In this document: piece by piece, positions 41,782 through 50,622 of the stretch
Layout of the letters: each line of letters opens with the position of its first letter
Numbering within the stretch: position 1 is the stretch's first letter
Source of the DNA: SIG299 sp045531955
GTDB lineage: Bacteria; Bacillota; Clostridia; Lachnospirales; Lachnospiraceae
Reading direction: 5' to 3'
DNA: 64,000 nt
NCBI GenBank assembly: GCA_045531955.1
Contig: JAZSFC010000051.1
Coordinates: 1 to 64,000, forward strand
Made by a program: the position numbers and the translations under genes
Notes under the pieces: model-generated
What the model was told of the DNA's origin: nothing
What the model saw: the letters and a program-made list of their open reading frames with translations, nothing else
The model's database searches: none

Positions 41782-43335
41782 ATGATAAAAAGCTTGCAAT
41801 GTATTTTGCTGATAACCTCATATTTGTCGATTTCTTTGTTTGGCGGAAAAAACATCGGACTGACCAAAGAAATTGATAATCTGAGAGAATGTATCGTTTG
41901 CTCTGTGGAAGTGAAAACGGAAAACGGCAGTGGAATTTCTTCGGCAGAAAGAGGAATGACACTGGGCTATACCGACAGCTTTTGGGTAGAAGAGGACGAA
42001 ACAGCATATCTTTTGGATACTTACGGCAAACGCGTATTGGAATTTTCCAAGGAAGGTTCCAGGGAAATTCTGCTTCCCGGCACGGTTCTTCCCGCAGATA
42101 TTGTGACCTGTGATGAAAATATAGTGATATTTGATGATTTACTGTCTGAAATCCTTATATACACAAAGCAGGGTGAGCTTTTGGCGCATAATAAAATACA
42201 ACAGGATAAAGATTATGTAAAACAGTTATCCTGTGTAAACGGAACAGTATGGTTGGAAACCTATGGACATTGCCGGTATTTGGTACATCCGGAAACCGCA
42301 GCTGTCAGCCTGCAGGAAGAAAAGAAACTTCCGGCGGTAACTGTGGGTGATTATGACTATGCGGAATATTTAGAAACCGATGAAGACGGTACGGTATATT
42401 CCGTGCATACGTCGTTGGTAGAAGACTGCGTTGTAATTTCAGGAGAGCTAACACTTCGTGCGGTGTCTGCAGACGGGGAACTGAAGGGAAGCTATATTTT
42501 ACCGGTATCGGAGTATACATATTTGCCGGACCGATATATCCAAGTACATCAAAACGGAAATGTATATCTGATGGTTCCGTCAGATACAACGGTAGAAATC
42601 CGGAAAATCTCTTTGGCCAGTTCTACGGAATCTTCGCTCTTAGAATTGGGAGAAGAAGCAGAAAAACTGGAGCATATATATGCAGATAAGACCAGAACCA
42701 GAAAGCGGAACGGAACTTCCTGCACGGAAAAAATACGTTTTTCCAGGGAAGAAGCGAAGGAACGGGCTTTGGCAATGGCTACTTATAAGTGGACATTAAA
42801 AAAGACGCATACCAATATTTCTAAGGCAGAAAAAGGAGTTGTGCTGCCAAGAGAAATTGCTTTCTTAAAAGAAAAGCATGCGAATGATTCTTCCTGGAAA
42901 GAAACAGTGATCGGTATTCCGTATTGCTGGGGAGGCTTTTATGCCCTGGATACCGGATTCAAAGGAAATACTTTTCAGAAGATGCTGGATAAAAAATATG
43001 TTGCCGGAAATATTAATCCTGTAGGCAATTTAAAATATATGACAGCCGGAGTAGATTGTTCCGGTTATGTAGGTGCAGCCTTTGGATTTACCAAGAAGTA
43101 CAATACCAGTGCTTTGTCCGATATTGGGTCCGGCGTGACAAATATAAAAGAACTGGAGCAAATGGATATTTTTGTCTATCCCGGCGAACACGTTATCTTC
43201 TTTATGGATTGGCTGGATGATGCTACCATACTGGTAAGTGAAGCGGCAGTGAGGGAAGGAAAGGTAAGTGTTCACCCGAAACCTTTAAATGAATTTGTAA
43301 TAAACGGCCAGTATCAGATACGTTCTCCGTGGTAG
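41782..43335 (+). CDS. Beta-propeller-like protein with C-terminal NlpC/P60-type domain
   Basis: 517 residues. A short hydrophobic start (SLQCILLITSYLSISLFGG) may be a signal or anchor. Residues 40-300 have repeated short strands (TAYLLDTYGKRVLEFSKEG type) consistent with a propeller. The C-terminal 130 residues resemble an NlpC/P60 peptidase: IGIPYCWGGF, GVDCSGYVGAAFG with Cys426 as the likely nucleophile, and GEHVIFFMDW with the His. NlpC/P60 enzymes cut peptidoglycan stem peptides. The start is ATG 41782 after TTGAGGTG. Being cotranscribed with glnN is unexplained. Confidence 0.72.
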   Translation: MIKSLQCILLITSYLSISLFGGKNIGLTKEIDNLRECIVCSVEVKTENGSGISSAERGMTLGYTDSFWVEEDETAYLLDTYGKRVLEFSKEGSREILLPGTVLPADIVTCDENIVIFDDLLSEILIYTKQGELLAHNKIQQDKDYVKQLSCVNGTVWLETYGHCRYLVHPETAAVSLQEEKKLPAVTVGDYDYAEYLETDEDGTVYSVHTSLVEDCVVISGELTLRAVSADGELKGSYILPVSEYTYLPDRYIQVHQNGNVYLMVPSDTTVEIRKISLASSTESSLLELGEEAEKLEHIYADKTRTRKRNGTSCTEKIRFSREEAKERALAMATYKWTLKKTHTNISKAEKGVVLPREIAFLKEKHANDSSWKETVIGIPYCWGGFYALDTGFKGNTFQKMLDKKYVAGNINPVGNLKYMTAGVDCSGYVGAAFGFTKKYNTSALSDIGSGVTNIKELEQMDIFVYPGEHVIFFMDWLDDATILVSEAAVREGKVSVHPKPLNEFVINGQYQIRSPW

Positions 43336-43417
43336 GGACTTTACAAATTGGAAAATATAAGGTAAAGTATTTAGTTGGGTTAAATAAACAGATTTTTTAT
43401 ATACTTGGAGGGAAATA

Positions 43418-45073
43418 ATGATACAGGCATGTAATGTAACACTGCGTCTTGGTAAGCGCGCATTGTTTGAGGATGTAAATATTAAGTTTACCGAAGGAAA
43501 CTGCTATGGCTTAATTGGTGCTAACGGTGCGGGAAAGTCTACTTTTTTAAAGATTTTAAACGGACAGCTGGAACCAAGTAAGGGTGAAGTGGTAATCACA
43601 CCGGGCCAGAGACTTTCTTTCTTACAGCAGGATCACTTTAAATACGATGCGTACAATGTACTGGATACCGTAATTATGGGTAACCAGAGATTATACGATA
43701 TCATGAAAGAAAAGGATGAAATCTATGCAAAGGAAGATTTCACCGAAGAAGACGGCAACAGAGCCAGCGAATTGGAAGCGGAATTTGCAGACTTAAACGG
43801 CTGGGAAGCAGAATCTGATGCGGCTACACTCCTTAACGGTCTTGGTATTGAGCCGGAGTTCCACTATTATCAGATGGCAGATTTAAACGGTTCCCAGAAG
43901 GTGAAGGTATTACTTGCCCAGGCATTATTCGGTAATCCTGACATTCTGCTTCTGGACGAGCCCACCAACCACTTAGACTTAGAAGCAATCCGTTGGTTGG
44001 AAGAGTTCTTAATCAATTTTGAAAATACCGTAATCGTGGTATCCCACGACCGTTATTTCTTAAATAAGGTCTGCACCCATATTGCAGATATTGACTATGC
44101 TAAGATTCAGCTGTATGCCGGTAACTATGACTTCTGGTATGAGTCCAGCCAGTTAATGGTAAAGCAGATGAAGGAAGCCAACAAGAAGAAGGAAGAAAAG
44201 ATTAAAGAGTTACAGGAATTTATCCAGCGTTTCTCCGCTAACGCTTCCAAGTCTAAGCAGGCTACTTCCCGTAAGAGAGCACTGGAAAAAATTGAATTGG
44301 ATGATATTCGTCCATCCTCCAGAAAATATCCTTACATTGACTTCCGTCCGGCAAGAGAAATCGGTAACGAGGTTCTTACGGTTACCAATCTTTCCAAGAC
44401 AATTAACGGTGTAAAGGTATTGGACAATATTTCCTTTATTGTAAACCGTGAGGATAAAATTGCCTTTGTTGGTGGCAATACATTAGCTGCTACTACATTA
44501 TTCAAGATTTTAATGGGCGAAATGGAACCGGATTCCGGTACCTATAAGTGGGGTATTACCACTTCCCAGGCATATTTCCCGAAGGACAATACCCAAATGT
44601 TCTCCGTGGATGAAACTATCGTAGATTTCTTAATGCCGTTCTCTCCGGAAAAGGATGTTACTTATGTCCGCGGCTTCCTTGGCAGAATGCTGTTTGCCGG
44701 CGAAGAAGGTGTGAAGAAGGTTAATGTTTTATCCGGTGGTGAAAAGGTAAGAGTAATGCTTTCCAAGATGATGATTATGGGTTCCAATGTACTTGTTATG
44801 GATGAGCCGACCAACCATCTGGACATGGAATCCATTACAGCCTTAAATAACGGCTTAATTAAGTTCCCAGGCGTGATTTTGTTTACCGCTTTGGACCATC
44901 AGTTTATCCAGACTACCGCAAACCGTATCATGGAAATTGTACCGGGCGGAAGTCTTATCGATAAGACAACTACCTACGACGAATATCTCGAAAGCGATGA
45001 AATGGCTCGTAAGAGAACTGTTCTTACTGCAATTGACAATGTAGGAGACGATTTAGAAGCAGAAGAAGAGTAA
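43418..45073 (+). CDS. ABC-F ATPase, YkpA/YbiT type
   Basis: 551 residues with two ATPase domains and the ABC-F linker (KKKEEKIKELQEFIQRFSAN, then ASKSKQATSRKRALEK). Domain 1 has Walker A GANGAGKSTF and Walker B LLLDEPTNHLD, but its signature reads LNGSQKVKV instead of LSGGE. Domain 2 has the degenerate P-loop GGNTLAATTLF typical of the YkpA/YbiT group, an intact LSGGEKVRV, and TALDHQF where SHDHQF is usual, so the H-loop His is missing. ABC-F proteins act on the ribosome. ATG 43418 follows TTGGAGGGAAAT. Confidence 0.88.
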   Translation: MIQACNVTLRLGKRALFEDVNIKFTEGNCYGLIGANGAGKSTFLKILNGQLEPSKGEVVITPGQRLSFLQQDHFKYDAYNVLDTVIMGNQRLYDIMKEKDEIYAKEDFTEEDGNRASELEAEFADLNGWEAESDAATLLNGLGIEPEFHYYQMADLNGSQKVKVLLAQALFGNPDILLLDEPTNHLDLEAIRWLEEFLINFENTVIVVSHDRYFLNKVCTHIADIDYAKIQLYAGNYDFWYESSQLMVKQMKEANKKKEEKIKELQEFIQRFSANASKSKQATSRKRALEKIELDDIRPSSRKYPYIDFRPAREIGNEVLTVTNLSKTINGVKVLDNISFIVNREDKIAFVGGNTLAATTLFKILMGEMEPDSGTYKWGITTSQAYFPKDNTQMFSVDETIVDFLMPFSPEKDVTYVRGFLGRMLFAGEEGVKKVNVLSGGEKVRVMLSKMMIMGSNVLVMDEPTNHLDMESITALNNGLIKFPGVILFTALDHQFIQTTANRIMEIVPGGSLIDKTTTYDEYLESDEMARKRTVLTAIDNVGDDLEAEEE

Positions 45074-45082
45074 AATATTATG

Positions 45083-45096
45083 AGAGCAATTGCTCT
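45083..45096. other. 14-bp perfect palindrome before the GH13-like gene
   Basis: AGAGCAATTGCTCT lies between the ABC-F stop and the next start. It has no T-run, so it is not a terminator. It could be an operator or chance. Confidence 0.35.
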
Positions 45097-45112
45097 TGGA
45101 ATCGAGGTTTGA

Positions 45113-47062
45113 ATGGAAAAGGAAAACAAGGGATTTTTGACAAAGCAGGGAAAGGATATGCCACTGGGTGTGTCCCTTCAAAACAATATGTTTAATTTTG
45201 CTGCAGCCATGCCCGGAAGTTCCTCCTGTAATCTTGTGTTATATAAAAAAGGTGAAACAGATCCGGCAGAGGTTATCCCTATGGAAGCCTCTGCCTTAGG
45301 TATTTTTACGGTGGCGGTACAGATTCCGAAAAAGGCCGGGTATACCGAATATGAGTATCTGTATCAGGCAGGAGAGAACTATATTTGTGATCCGTATGCA
45401 GCAAAGATAAACGGAAGAGAGGTGTTTGGAGAAGAACCAAAACATCCTGTCCGGGCTGAAGTATATGCTTCCACGGAAGATGTGGCGTCTTATAAACGGC
45501 ATGCACTTTCCGATTTGGTGCTGTACAAGCTTCATGTGCGGGGATTTACCATGGGAAACGGCTCGGGTGTGAGAAAAAAAGGAACCTATGCCGGTCTTAC
45601 AGAGAAGATTCCGTATCTGAAGGAACTGGGAGTGAATGCTGTTCTGCTTCTTCCGGTAACGGAGTTTGATGAACTGGAAGCGTCCCATAAAAACGGAAAA
45701 GGTCCGGTGATTGGGGAACCGGCAAGAACATATATTGGTCAGACAGTGGATAAAAACAGTAAAAAGGCAAAAAAAGTATTCCGGGAAGCAGAGGAAGAAA
45801 AAAAGGCTGCAACGAAGGTAAATTACTGGGGCTACGGTGCAGCATCCTACTATTTTGCCCCAAAGACTGCCTATGCTGCAAATAAGGAAAAGGCATGTGC
45901 GGAATTTAAGCAGATGGTGGAAAAACTGCATGCTGCCGGTATTGATGTATATCTGGAAATGATGTTCGACAGCTCGGTCAGCCAAAGCTTTATGCTGGAA
46001 TGCTTGCGGCACTGGGTAAGGGTTTATGGTATTGACGGCTTTCATATCAGCGAACAGCAGCTGCCGGTTAGCCTGGTGGCAGGAGATGCTTATTTAAAGA
46101 ATGCGGCATTTTTTATTTCGGATGTACCGGAATGGTTAAAGAATCAGTATCCGGACCGGTTGCTAGAGTATCGGGAAAGCTTCTGCATGGAAATGCGCCG
46201 TTTCCTGAAAGGGGATGAGGGCATGGTGCCTGCAGTAACCCATTACATGAAGGACCGTCGGGAAGAGGCAGCAAGAGTGCATTTTATTGCAGACCATAAC
46301 GGTTTTTCCCTGGCGGATTTGTATTCGTATGATGTGCGTCATAACGAGGCCAACGGAGAGAACGGTAAAGACGGCTCAGAATATAATTTCAGCTGGAACT
46401 GTGGGGAAGAAGGTCCGACCAAGAGTAAAAAGGTACAGACCCTCCGTAACCGTATGGTGAAAAATGCGTTGGCAGTGACGTTTCTTTCTCAGGGGACTCC
46501 GATGCTGCTTGCAGGGGATGAGTTCGGCAGAACCAAGCAGGGTAACAATAATGCGTATTGTCAGGACAATGAGATTTCCTGGCTGGACTGGAGTCTGGTA
46601 AGAAAAAATAAAGATTTACTGGAATTTGTAAAGTTTTTACTGGCTATACGTAAGGAACATCCGTTGTTTACCATGGAGCGGATGTTACGGGAAACTGATT
46701 TTATCGGATGCGGATGGCCGGAAATTTCTGTTCACGGAACTGCTCCGTGGCAGGTGGATTACAGTGCCTATAACCGTTTGGCGGCATATCTTTACTGCGG
46801 CAGTTATGTCAGACGCGCAGACCGTACTTTTGAAGATAATTTCTACATGATGTTTAACATGCACTGGGAAAAGCATGAGTTTGAGCTTCCGGAAATGGAA
46901 GGCGTAATCTGGGAAATTGTTTTTGATACTGCTGCAGGGAAGCAGCTGAAAAAAGACGGAGCATTTGACGGAAAGAGTATGGAACTGGAGCCGCGAAGTG
47001 TGGTGCTGTTAAAATCCGTTCCAAATCCGAGTGTAGCAAAGAAACATGCAAAGAAAGCGTAG
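45113..47062 (+). CDS. GH13 isoamylase/debranching-type protein without catalytic residues (pseudoenzyme)
   Basis: 649 residues related to GlgX/pullulanase-type debranching enzymes: an N-terminal CBM48-like domain, LYKLHVRGFTMGNGSG, YWGYGAASYYFAP, RHNEANGENGKDG and GTPMLLAGDEFGRTKQGNNN are all present. The catalytic positions are not. The nucleophile motif DGFRFD reads DGFHIS (Ser313), conserved region I reads LEMMFDSS, the HD of region IV reads HN (395-396), and no acid/base Glu segment is visible. It is therefore probably inactive as a glycosidase and may bind glucan or regulate glycogen enzymes. The N-terminal MEKENKGFLTKQGKDMPLG is intact and the frame has no break. Confidence 0.82.
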   Translation: MEKENKGFLTKQGKDMPLGVSLQNNMFNFAAAMPGSSSCNLVLYKKGETDPAEVIPMEASALGIFTVAVQIPKKAGYTEYEYLYQAGENYICDPYAAKINGREVFGEEPKHPVRAEVYASTEDVASYKRHALSDLVLYKLHVRGFTMGNGSGVRKKGTYAGLTEKIPYLKELGVNAVLLLPVTEFDELEASHKNGKGPVIGEPARTYIGQTVDKNSKKAKKVFREAEEEKKAATKVNYWGYGAASYYFAPKTAYAANKEKACAEFKQMVEKLHAAGIDVYLEMMFDSSVSQSFMLECLRHWVRVYGIDGFHISEQQLPVSLVAGDAYLKNAAFFISDVPEWLKNQYPDRLLEYRESFCMEMRRFLKGDEGMVPAVTHYMKDRREEAARVHFIADHNGFSLADLYSYDVRHNEANGENGKDGSEYNFSWNCGEEGPTKSKKVQTLRNRMVKNALAVTFLSQGTPMLLAGDEFGRTKQGNNNAYCQDNEISWLDWSLVRKNKDLLEFVKFLLAIRKEHPLFTMERMLRETDFIGCGWPEISVHGTAPWQVDYSAYNRLAAYLYCGSYVRRADRTFEDNFYMMFNMHWEKHEFELPEMEGVIWEIVFDTAAGKQLKKDGAFDGKSMELEPRSVVLLKSVPNPSVAKKHAKKA

Positions 47063-47081
47063 TTTTTGAGAAGAGGTACCT

Positions 47082-47837
47082 ATGAAAAAAGAACTAAATT
47101 CTTTTCACTTAAAATGTATTTGTATCGGTTTGATGATTGTGGGAATCTATCTGCAACAGCTGATATACACTTTAAATGAGGAGACCATCCTTGCTGGGGA
47201 GCAGTTGTCCGCGGGACTTACCCTGACCTATAACATGGGTTATCTGATTTATTTGGCAGCATTTCCGCTGGCAGCATTTCTTTTAGTGGAAGCAGCAAAA
47301 AAGACTTCGGACAGGAAAAAACTTTTATTGCGTTTGTTCGTGACGGCGCTGATTGTGGAAGTACCTATGGATATGGCAACCTTTGGAATTTCCGAGTGGA
47401 AAAACTGGGGGTTGAACCAGAATTATTTCTTTACCTTATGCATTGCCCTCGGAGTACTGATGGCAGTGGATGCCATCGGGAAAAAGCTTGCGGTGGGAAG
47501 TATGGGAAATACGATTTCTACCTTAGGTGTATATCTGCTGGGTGCATTTCTTTCTATTCTTTTGAGAACGGAGCAGAGCAGCATTGGCGTGCTGATGGTA
47601 ATAACACTCTATTTGTTTTACGGAAATAAAATGTTTTCTCTGGTTTCCGTGGCAGCACTATATCTTTTGTTCGTCAGGGGAACTACCGGATTGGAATTTG
47701 TTCCGGCCATCAGCATTCTTTTGACCTGGCTTTATAACGGAGAACAGGGAAAAACTGGCAAGGTTGCCAGGGCAGTGTTTTATTTTGCGTTCCCGGTGGC
47801 ATATTGTGTGCTTGGAATTTTGGCAAAGTTGCTGTAG
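47082..47837 (+). CDS. TraX-like integral membrane protein
   Basis: 251 residues with seven or eight hydrophobic helices. FPLAAFLLVEAAKKTSDRKK followed by LLLRLFVTALIVEVPMDMA matches the TraX family, whose F-plasmid member N-acetylates pilin. Chromosomal copies in Firmicutes have unknown roles and probably acylate a surface molecule. ATG 47082 follows GAAGAGGTACC. It lies between the GH13-like gene and a small conserved protein. Confidence 0.78.
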   Translation: MKKELNSFHLKCICIGLMIVGIYLQQLIYTLNEETILAGEQLSAGLTLTYNMGYLIYLAAFPLAAFLLVEAAKKTSDRKKLLLRLFVTALIVEVPMDMATFGISEWKNWGLNQNYFFTLCIALGVLMAVDAIGKKLAVGSMGNTISTLGVYLLGAFLSILLRTEQSSIGVLMVITLYLFYGNKMFSLVSVAALYLLFVRGTTGLEFVPAISILLTWLYNGEQGKTGKVARAVFYFAFPVAYCVLGILAKLL

Positions 47838-47864
47838 TAACCGGCAATTTCGGGGAGGAAGAAA

Positions 47865-48356
47865 ATGATTTCGTTAAAAATACTGGAAATGAACCGGTTT
47901 ATGGGGAAACTGTTGAAGGGTGAAACTTTTGATGGATTTTTATTAAAAGAAGGATTCCTGCGTACTAACATAGAATACCGCTTTCAGGGACAGCTGTTTG
48001 CAGAATATTTTGATACGGAGGAACAGGCCAAGTTAGAGGAAAAATATGTGTACTGGGGAGAACTTCGTCCGACCGTATTTGAACTGATTAAGGGAAAGAA
48101 AACCCCATTGGCATTTTCTTTCACATTACTTTTAACAAAAAATGATACTACACAGCTGCTTGCCAGACGACAGGTGAACGTGGGAGAGGATTCGCCGTCC
48201 CTGTTTTTGCAAATCCGGTTTGAACACGGAACCGGACATATGGTTACCGGAACGGCCAGAAATGTCTTTACTCTGGATAAATCCCTGGAAGAGGCCTGGG
48301 ATGCAGAGGTACGGCAGCTGATGAAGGCCATGGAATTAACCGTGGAGGAAGAATAA
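47865..48356 (+). CDS. Conserved small protein, possibly DUF5721
   Basis: 163 residues, no signal peptide or membrane helix. Features: KILEMNRFMGKLLKGETFDG, RPTVFELIKGKKTPLAFSFT and GTGHMVTGTARNVFTLDKSL. The pattern fits a small Clostridia-specific family of unknown function; the DUF number is from memory and uncertain. ATG 47865 follows GGGGAGGAAGAA. Confidence 0.6.
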   Translation: MISLKILEMNRFMGKLLKGETFDGFLLKEGFLRTNIEYRFQGQLFAEYFDTEEQAKLEEKYVYWGELRPTVFELIKGKKTPLAFSFTLLLTKNDTTQLLARRQVNVGEDSPSLFLQIRFEHGTGHMVTGTARNVFTLDKSLEEAWDAEVRQLMKAMELTVEEE

Positions 48357-48384
48357 AGCGATTAAAAATAAAGAATTTATTAAA

Positions 48385-48411
48385 TTAGCACTCATCCGGC
48401 ATGAGTGCTAA
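48385..48411. promoter_or_regulatory. CIRCE operator (HrcA binding site)
   Basis: TTAGCACTC-N9-GAGTGCTAA is a perfect match to the CIRCE consensus. It lies upstream of the -35 box of htpG. Confidence 0.95.
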
Positions 48412-48419
48412 TATTTTTC

Positions 48420-48448
48420 TTGACTTTTCAATTTTTCGGGGGTATAGT
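48420..48448 (+). promoter_or_regulatory. Sigma-A promoter of htpG
   Basis: TTGACT at 48420-48425 and TATAGT at 48443-48448 with a 17-base spacer, directly after the CIRCE element. Confidence 0.85.
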
Positions 48449-48508
48449 ATATTACATCGAAAGAAGAAAGCGCCAGTTGCTTTATGAAGTTGAAAGGAGT
48501 AACACAAT

Positions 48509-50419
48509 ATGAGTACAACAAAAGGAAATCTTTCCATCAATTCCGAAAACATATTCCCAATTATTAAAAAGTGGTTATATTCCGACCATGACATATTTTT
48601 TCGTGAGTTAATCTCCAACGGCTGTGATGCCATCACTAAGTTAAAAAAGTTAGAGATGATTGGCGAGGCTGAAGTTCCGGAGGATAACGAGTACAAGATA
48701 CAGGTGATTGTTAATTCTGAGGAAAAGAGCCTTACCTTTATCGATAACGGTATCGGTATGACTTCCGATGAAGTAAATGAATATATTAACCAAATTGCGT
48801 TTTCCGGTGCCAAGGATTTCCTGGAAAAGTACAAGGATAAAGCAAATGAAGATCAGATTATCGGTCACTTTGGTTTAGGTTTTTATTCTGCATTCATGGT
48901 AGCAGATAAGGTTACCATTGATACCCTTTCTTACAAAAAGGATGCTGCACCGGTTCACTGGGAATCCGAAGGCGGCATGGAATATGAAATGGGCGAAGGC
49001 GACAGAGAGGTACGCGGAACCACCATTAAGCTTTTCTTAAATGAGGACAGCTATGAATTCTCCAATGAGTACCGTGCCAAGGAAGTTATCGAAAAGTACT
49101 GTTCCTTTATGCCGATTCCGATTTTCTTTATGAATGCGGGAGCGGAAGAAACAGAGGAAGAAGCAGAAGATAAGGTGATTGATGCTGAGGTAGTAGACGG
49201 TGAAGCGGTAGAAGCTTCCGAAGAAAAGGAAGAAAAGAAGCCGGAACCTATCAACACACCAAATCCGTTGTGGAATAAGCATCCGAATGAGTGCACCGAG
49301 GAAGAGTATAAGAAGTTCTATCGTGATGTATTCATGGACTTTAAGGAGCCGTTGTTCTGGATTCATTTAAACATGGACTATCCGTTTAACTTAAAGGGTA
49401 TTTTATATTTCCCTAAGTTAAATACTGAATATGACAGCCTGGAAGGCACCATTAAGCTTTACAGCAACCAGGTGTTTATTGCGGATAATATTAAAGAGGT
49501 TATTCCGGAATTCTTAATGCTCTTAAAGGGCGTTATTGACTGTCCGGATCTTCCGCTCAATGTTTCCAGAAGTGCCCTGCAGAATGATGGATTTGTAAAG
49601 AAGATTTCCGATTACATTACCAAGAAGGTGGCGGATAAGCTGTCCGGTATGTACAAGGTAGACAGGGAAGAATATGAAAAGTTTTGGGATGATATTTGTC
49701 CGTTTATCAAGTTTGGCTGCTTAAAGGATGAAAAGTTCCGTGAAAAGATGAAGGATTTCATTATTTTCAAGAATCTGGAAGGCAAGTATCTGACCCTGCC
49801 GGAATATACAGAAGCTGCGGCAAAGAAGGATACGGTTTATTATGTAACCGACGAAAAGCAGCAGAGTCAGTACATCAATATGTTTAAGGAAAACGGTATT
49901 GATGCCCTAATGATGACCCATAATATTGATCAGCCGTTTATTTCCCAGTTAGAGTACGAGAACAAGGATGTGAAGTTCCAGCGTATCGATGCTGACCTGA
50001 CGGATAGCTTTACCGAAGGCGGCGAGGAGCTTGAAACATTAAATACAGAGCTTTCCGAACTGTTCAAAAAGGTGCTGAACAAGGAAAAGCTGGAGGTTAA
50101 GGTAGAGAAGATTAAGAGCGAAAAGATTTCTGCCATGATTACCCTTTCTGAGGAAAGCCGCAGAATGCAGGATATGATGAAAATGTACCGTATGTCCGGC
50201 ATGAATGATGATATGTTTGCCGGTGGCGAAAAGCTGGTATTAAATGCAAATCATCCATTGGTAAAGTTCCTTGGCGAAAACAAGGAGAGCGAGCATGCAG
50301 CTATGCTTTGCGAACAGTTGTATGATTTGGCGATGCTTTCCCACAAGCCGTTAGAACCGGATGCAATGACTAAGTTTGTGGAACGTTCTAATGAAATTAT
50401 GATGTTATTAACTCGTTAA
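48509..50419 (+). CDS. htpG: Hsp90-family chaperone HtpG
   Basis: 636 residues. The N-terminal GHKL ATPase has the expected motifs: FRELISNGCDAITKLKKLEM, FIDNGIGMTSDEV and IGHFGLGFYSAFMVADKV. The middle domain has LPLNVSRSALQNDGFVKKI. An acidic Glu/Val/Asp-rich insertion (about residues 212-245, EETEEEAEDKVIDAEVVDGE) lies between the N and middle domains, longer than the linker in E. coli HtpG. ATG 48509 follows GAAAGGAGTAAC. The perfect CIRCE upstream predicts heat-shock control by HrcA. In B. subtilis htpG is not in the HrcA regulon, so this is a lineage difference. Confidence 0.96.
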   Translation: MSTTKGNLSINSENIFPIIKKWLYSDHDIFFRELISNGCDAITKLKKLEMIGEAEVPEDNEYKIQVIVNSEEKSLTFIDNGIGMTSDEVNEYINQIAFSGAKDFLEKYKDKANEDQIIGHFGLGFYSAFMVADKVTIDTLSYKKDAAPVHWESEGGMEYEMGEGDREVRGTTIKLFLNEDSYEFSNEYRAKEVIEKYCSFMPIPIFFMNAGAEETEEEAEDKVIDAEVVDGEAVEASEEKEEKKPEPINTPNPLWNKHPNECTEEEYKKFYRDVFMDFKEPLFWIHLNMDYPFNLKGILYFPKLNTEYDSLEGTIKLYSNQVFIADNIKEVIPEFLMLLKGVIDCPDLPLNVSRSALQNDGFVKKISDYITKKVADKLSGMYKVDREEYEKFWDDICPFIKFGCLKDEKFREKMKDFIIFKNLEGKYLTLPEYTEAAAKKDTVYYVTDEKQQSQYINMFKENGIDALMMTHNIDQPFISQLEYENKDVKFQRIDADLTDSFTEGGEELETLNTELSELFKKVLNKEKLEVKVEKIKSEKISAMITLSEESRRMQDMMKMYRMSGMNDDMFAGGEKLVLNANHPLVKFLGENKESEHAAMLCEQLYDLAMLSHKPLEPDAMTKFVERSNEIMMLLTR

Positions 50420-50428
50420 ATTATAAAA

Positions 50429-50484
50429 TCAAAAATTCCGACGCAGTTCCCAACACGGGAAAAGAACTGCGTCGGATTTTTTGA
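50429..50484 (+). terminator. Terminator after htpG
   Basis: TCCGACGCAGTTC pairs perfectly with GAACTGCGTCGGA (13 bp) around a 14-base region, extended by an AAAAA/TTTTT outer stem and followed by a T-run. It should work in both directions. Confidence 0.9.
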
Positions 50485-50525
50485 TTTTAAGACGAGAAAA
50501 AAAGCATAAAATTTCTATGAACCTC

Positions 50526-50554
50526 TTTTCAAATGAAAATGATTGTGTTATTAT
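50526..50554 (+). promoter_or_regulatory. Probable sigma-A promoter of degV
   Basis: TATTAT at 50549-50554 is preceded by TGT (extended -10). TTTTCA at 50526-50531 is a weak -35 at 17 bases. Confidence 0.5.
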
Positions 50555-50622
50555 GTACTTGAATATGTGGTTTTTAAAACCATATCAAAAGCAGAAAAAA
50601 ACCATTTTTAATGGAGGTCATT

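Noticed and set aside
41285..42007. 240-codon minus-strand frame across the end of glnN
   Set aside because: It runs antisense to two well-supported genes and has the composition of a frame shadow with no recognisable motif. The same applies to 45296-46045 and 62602-63366.
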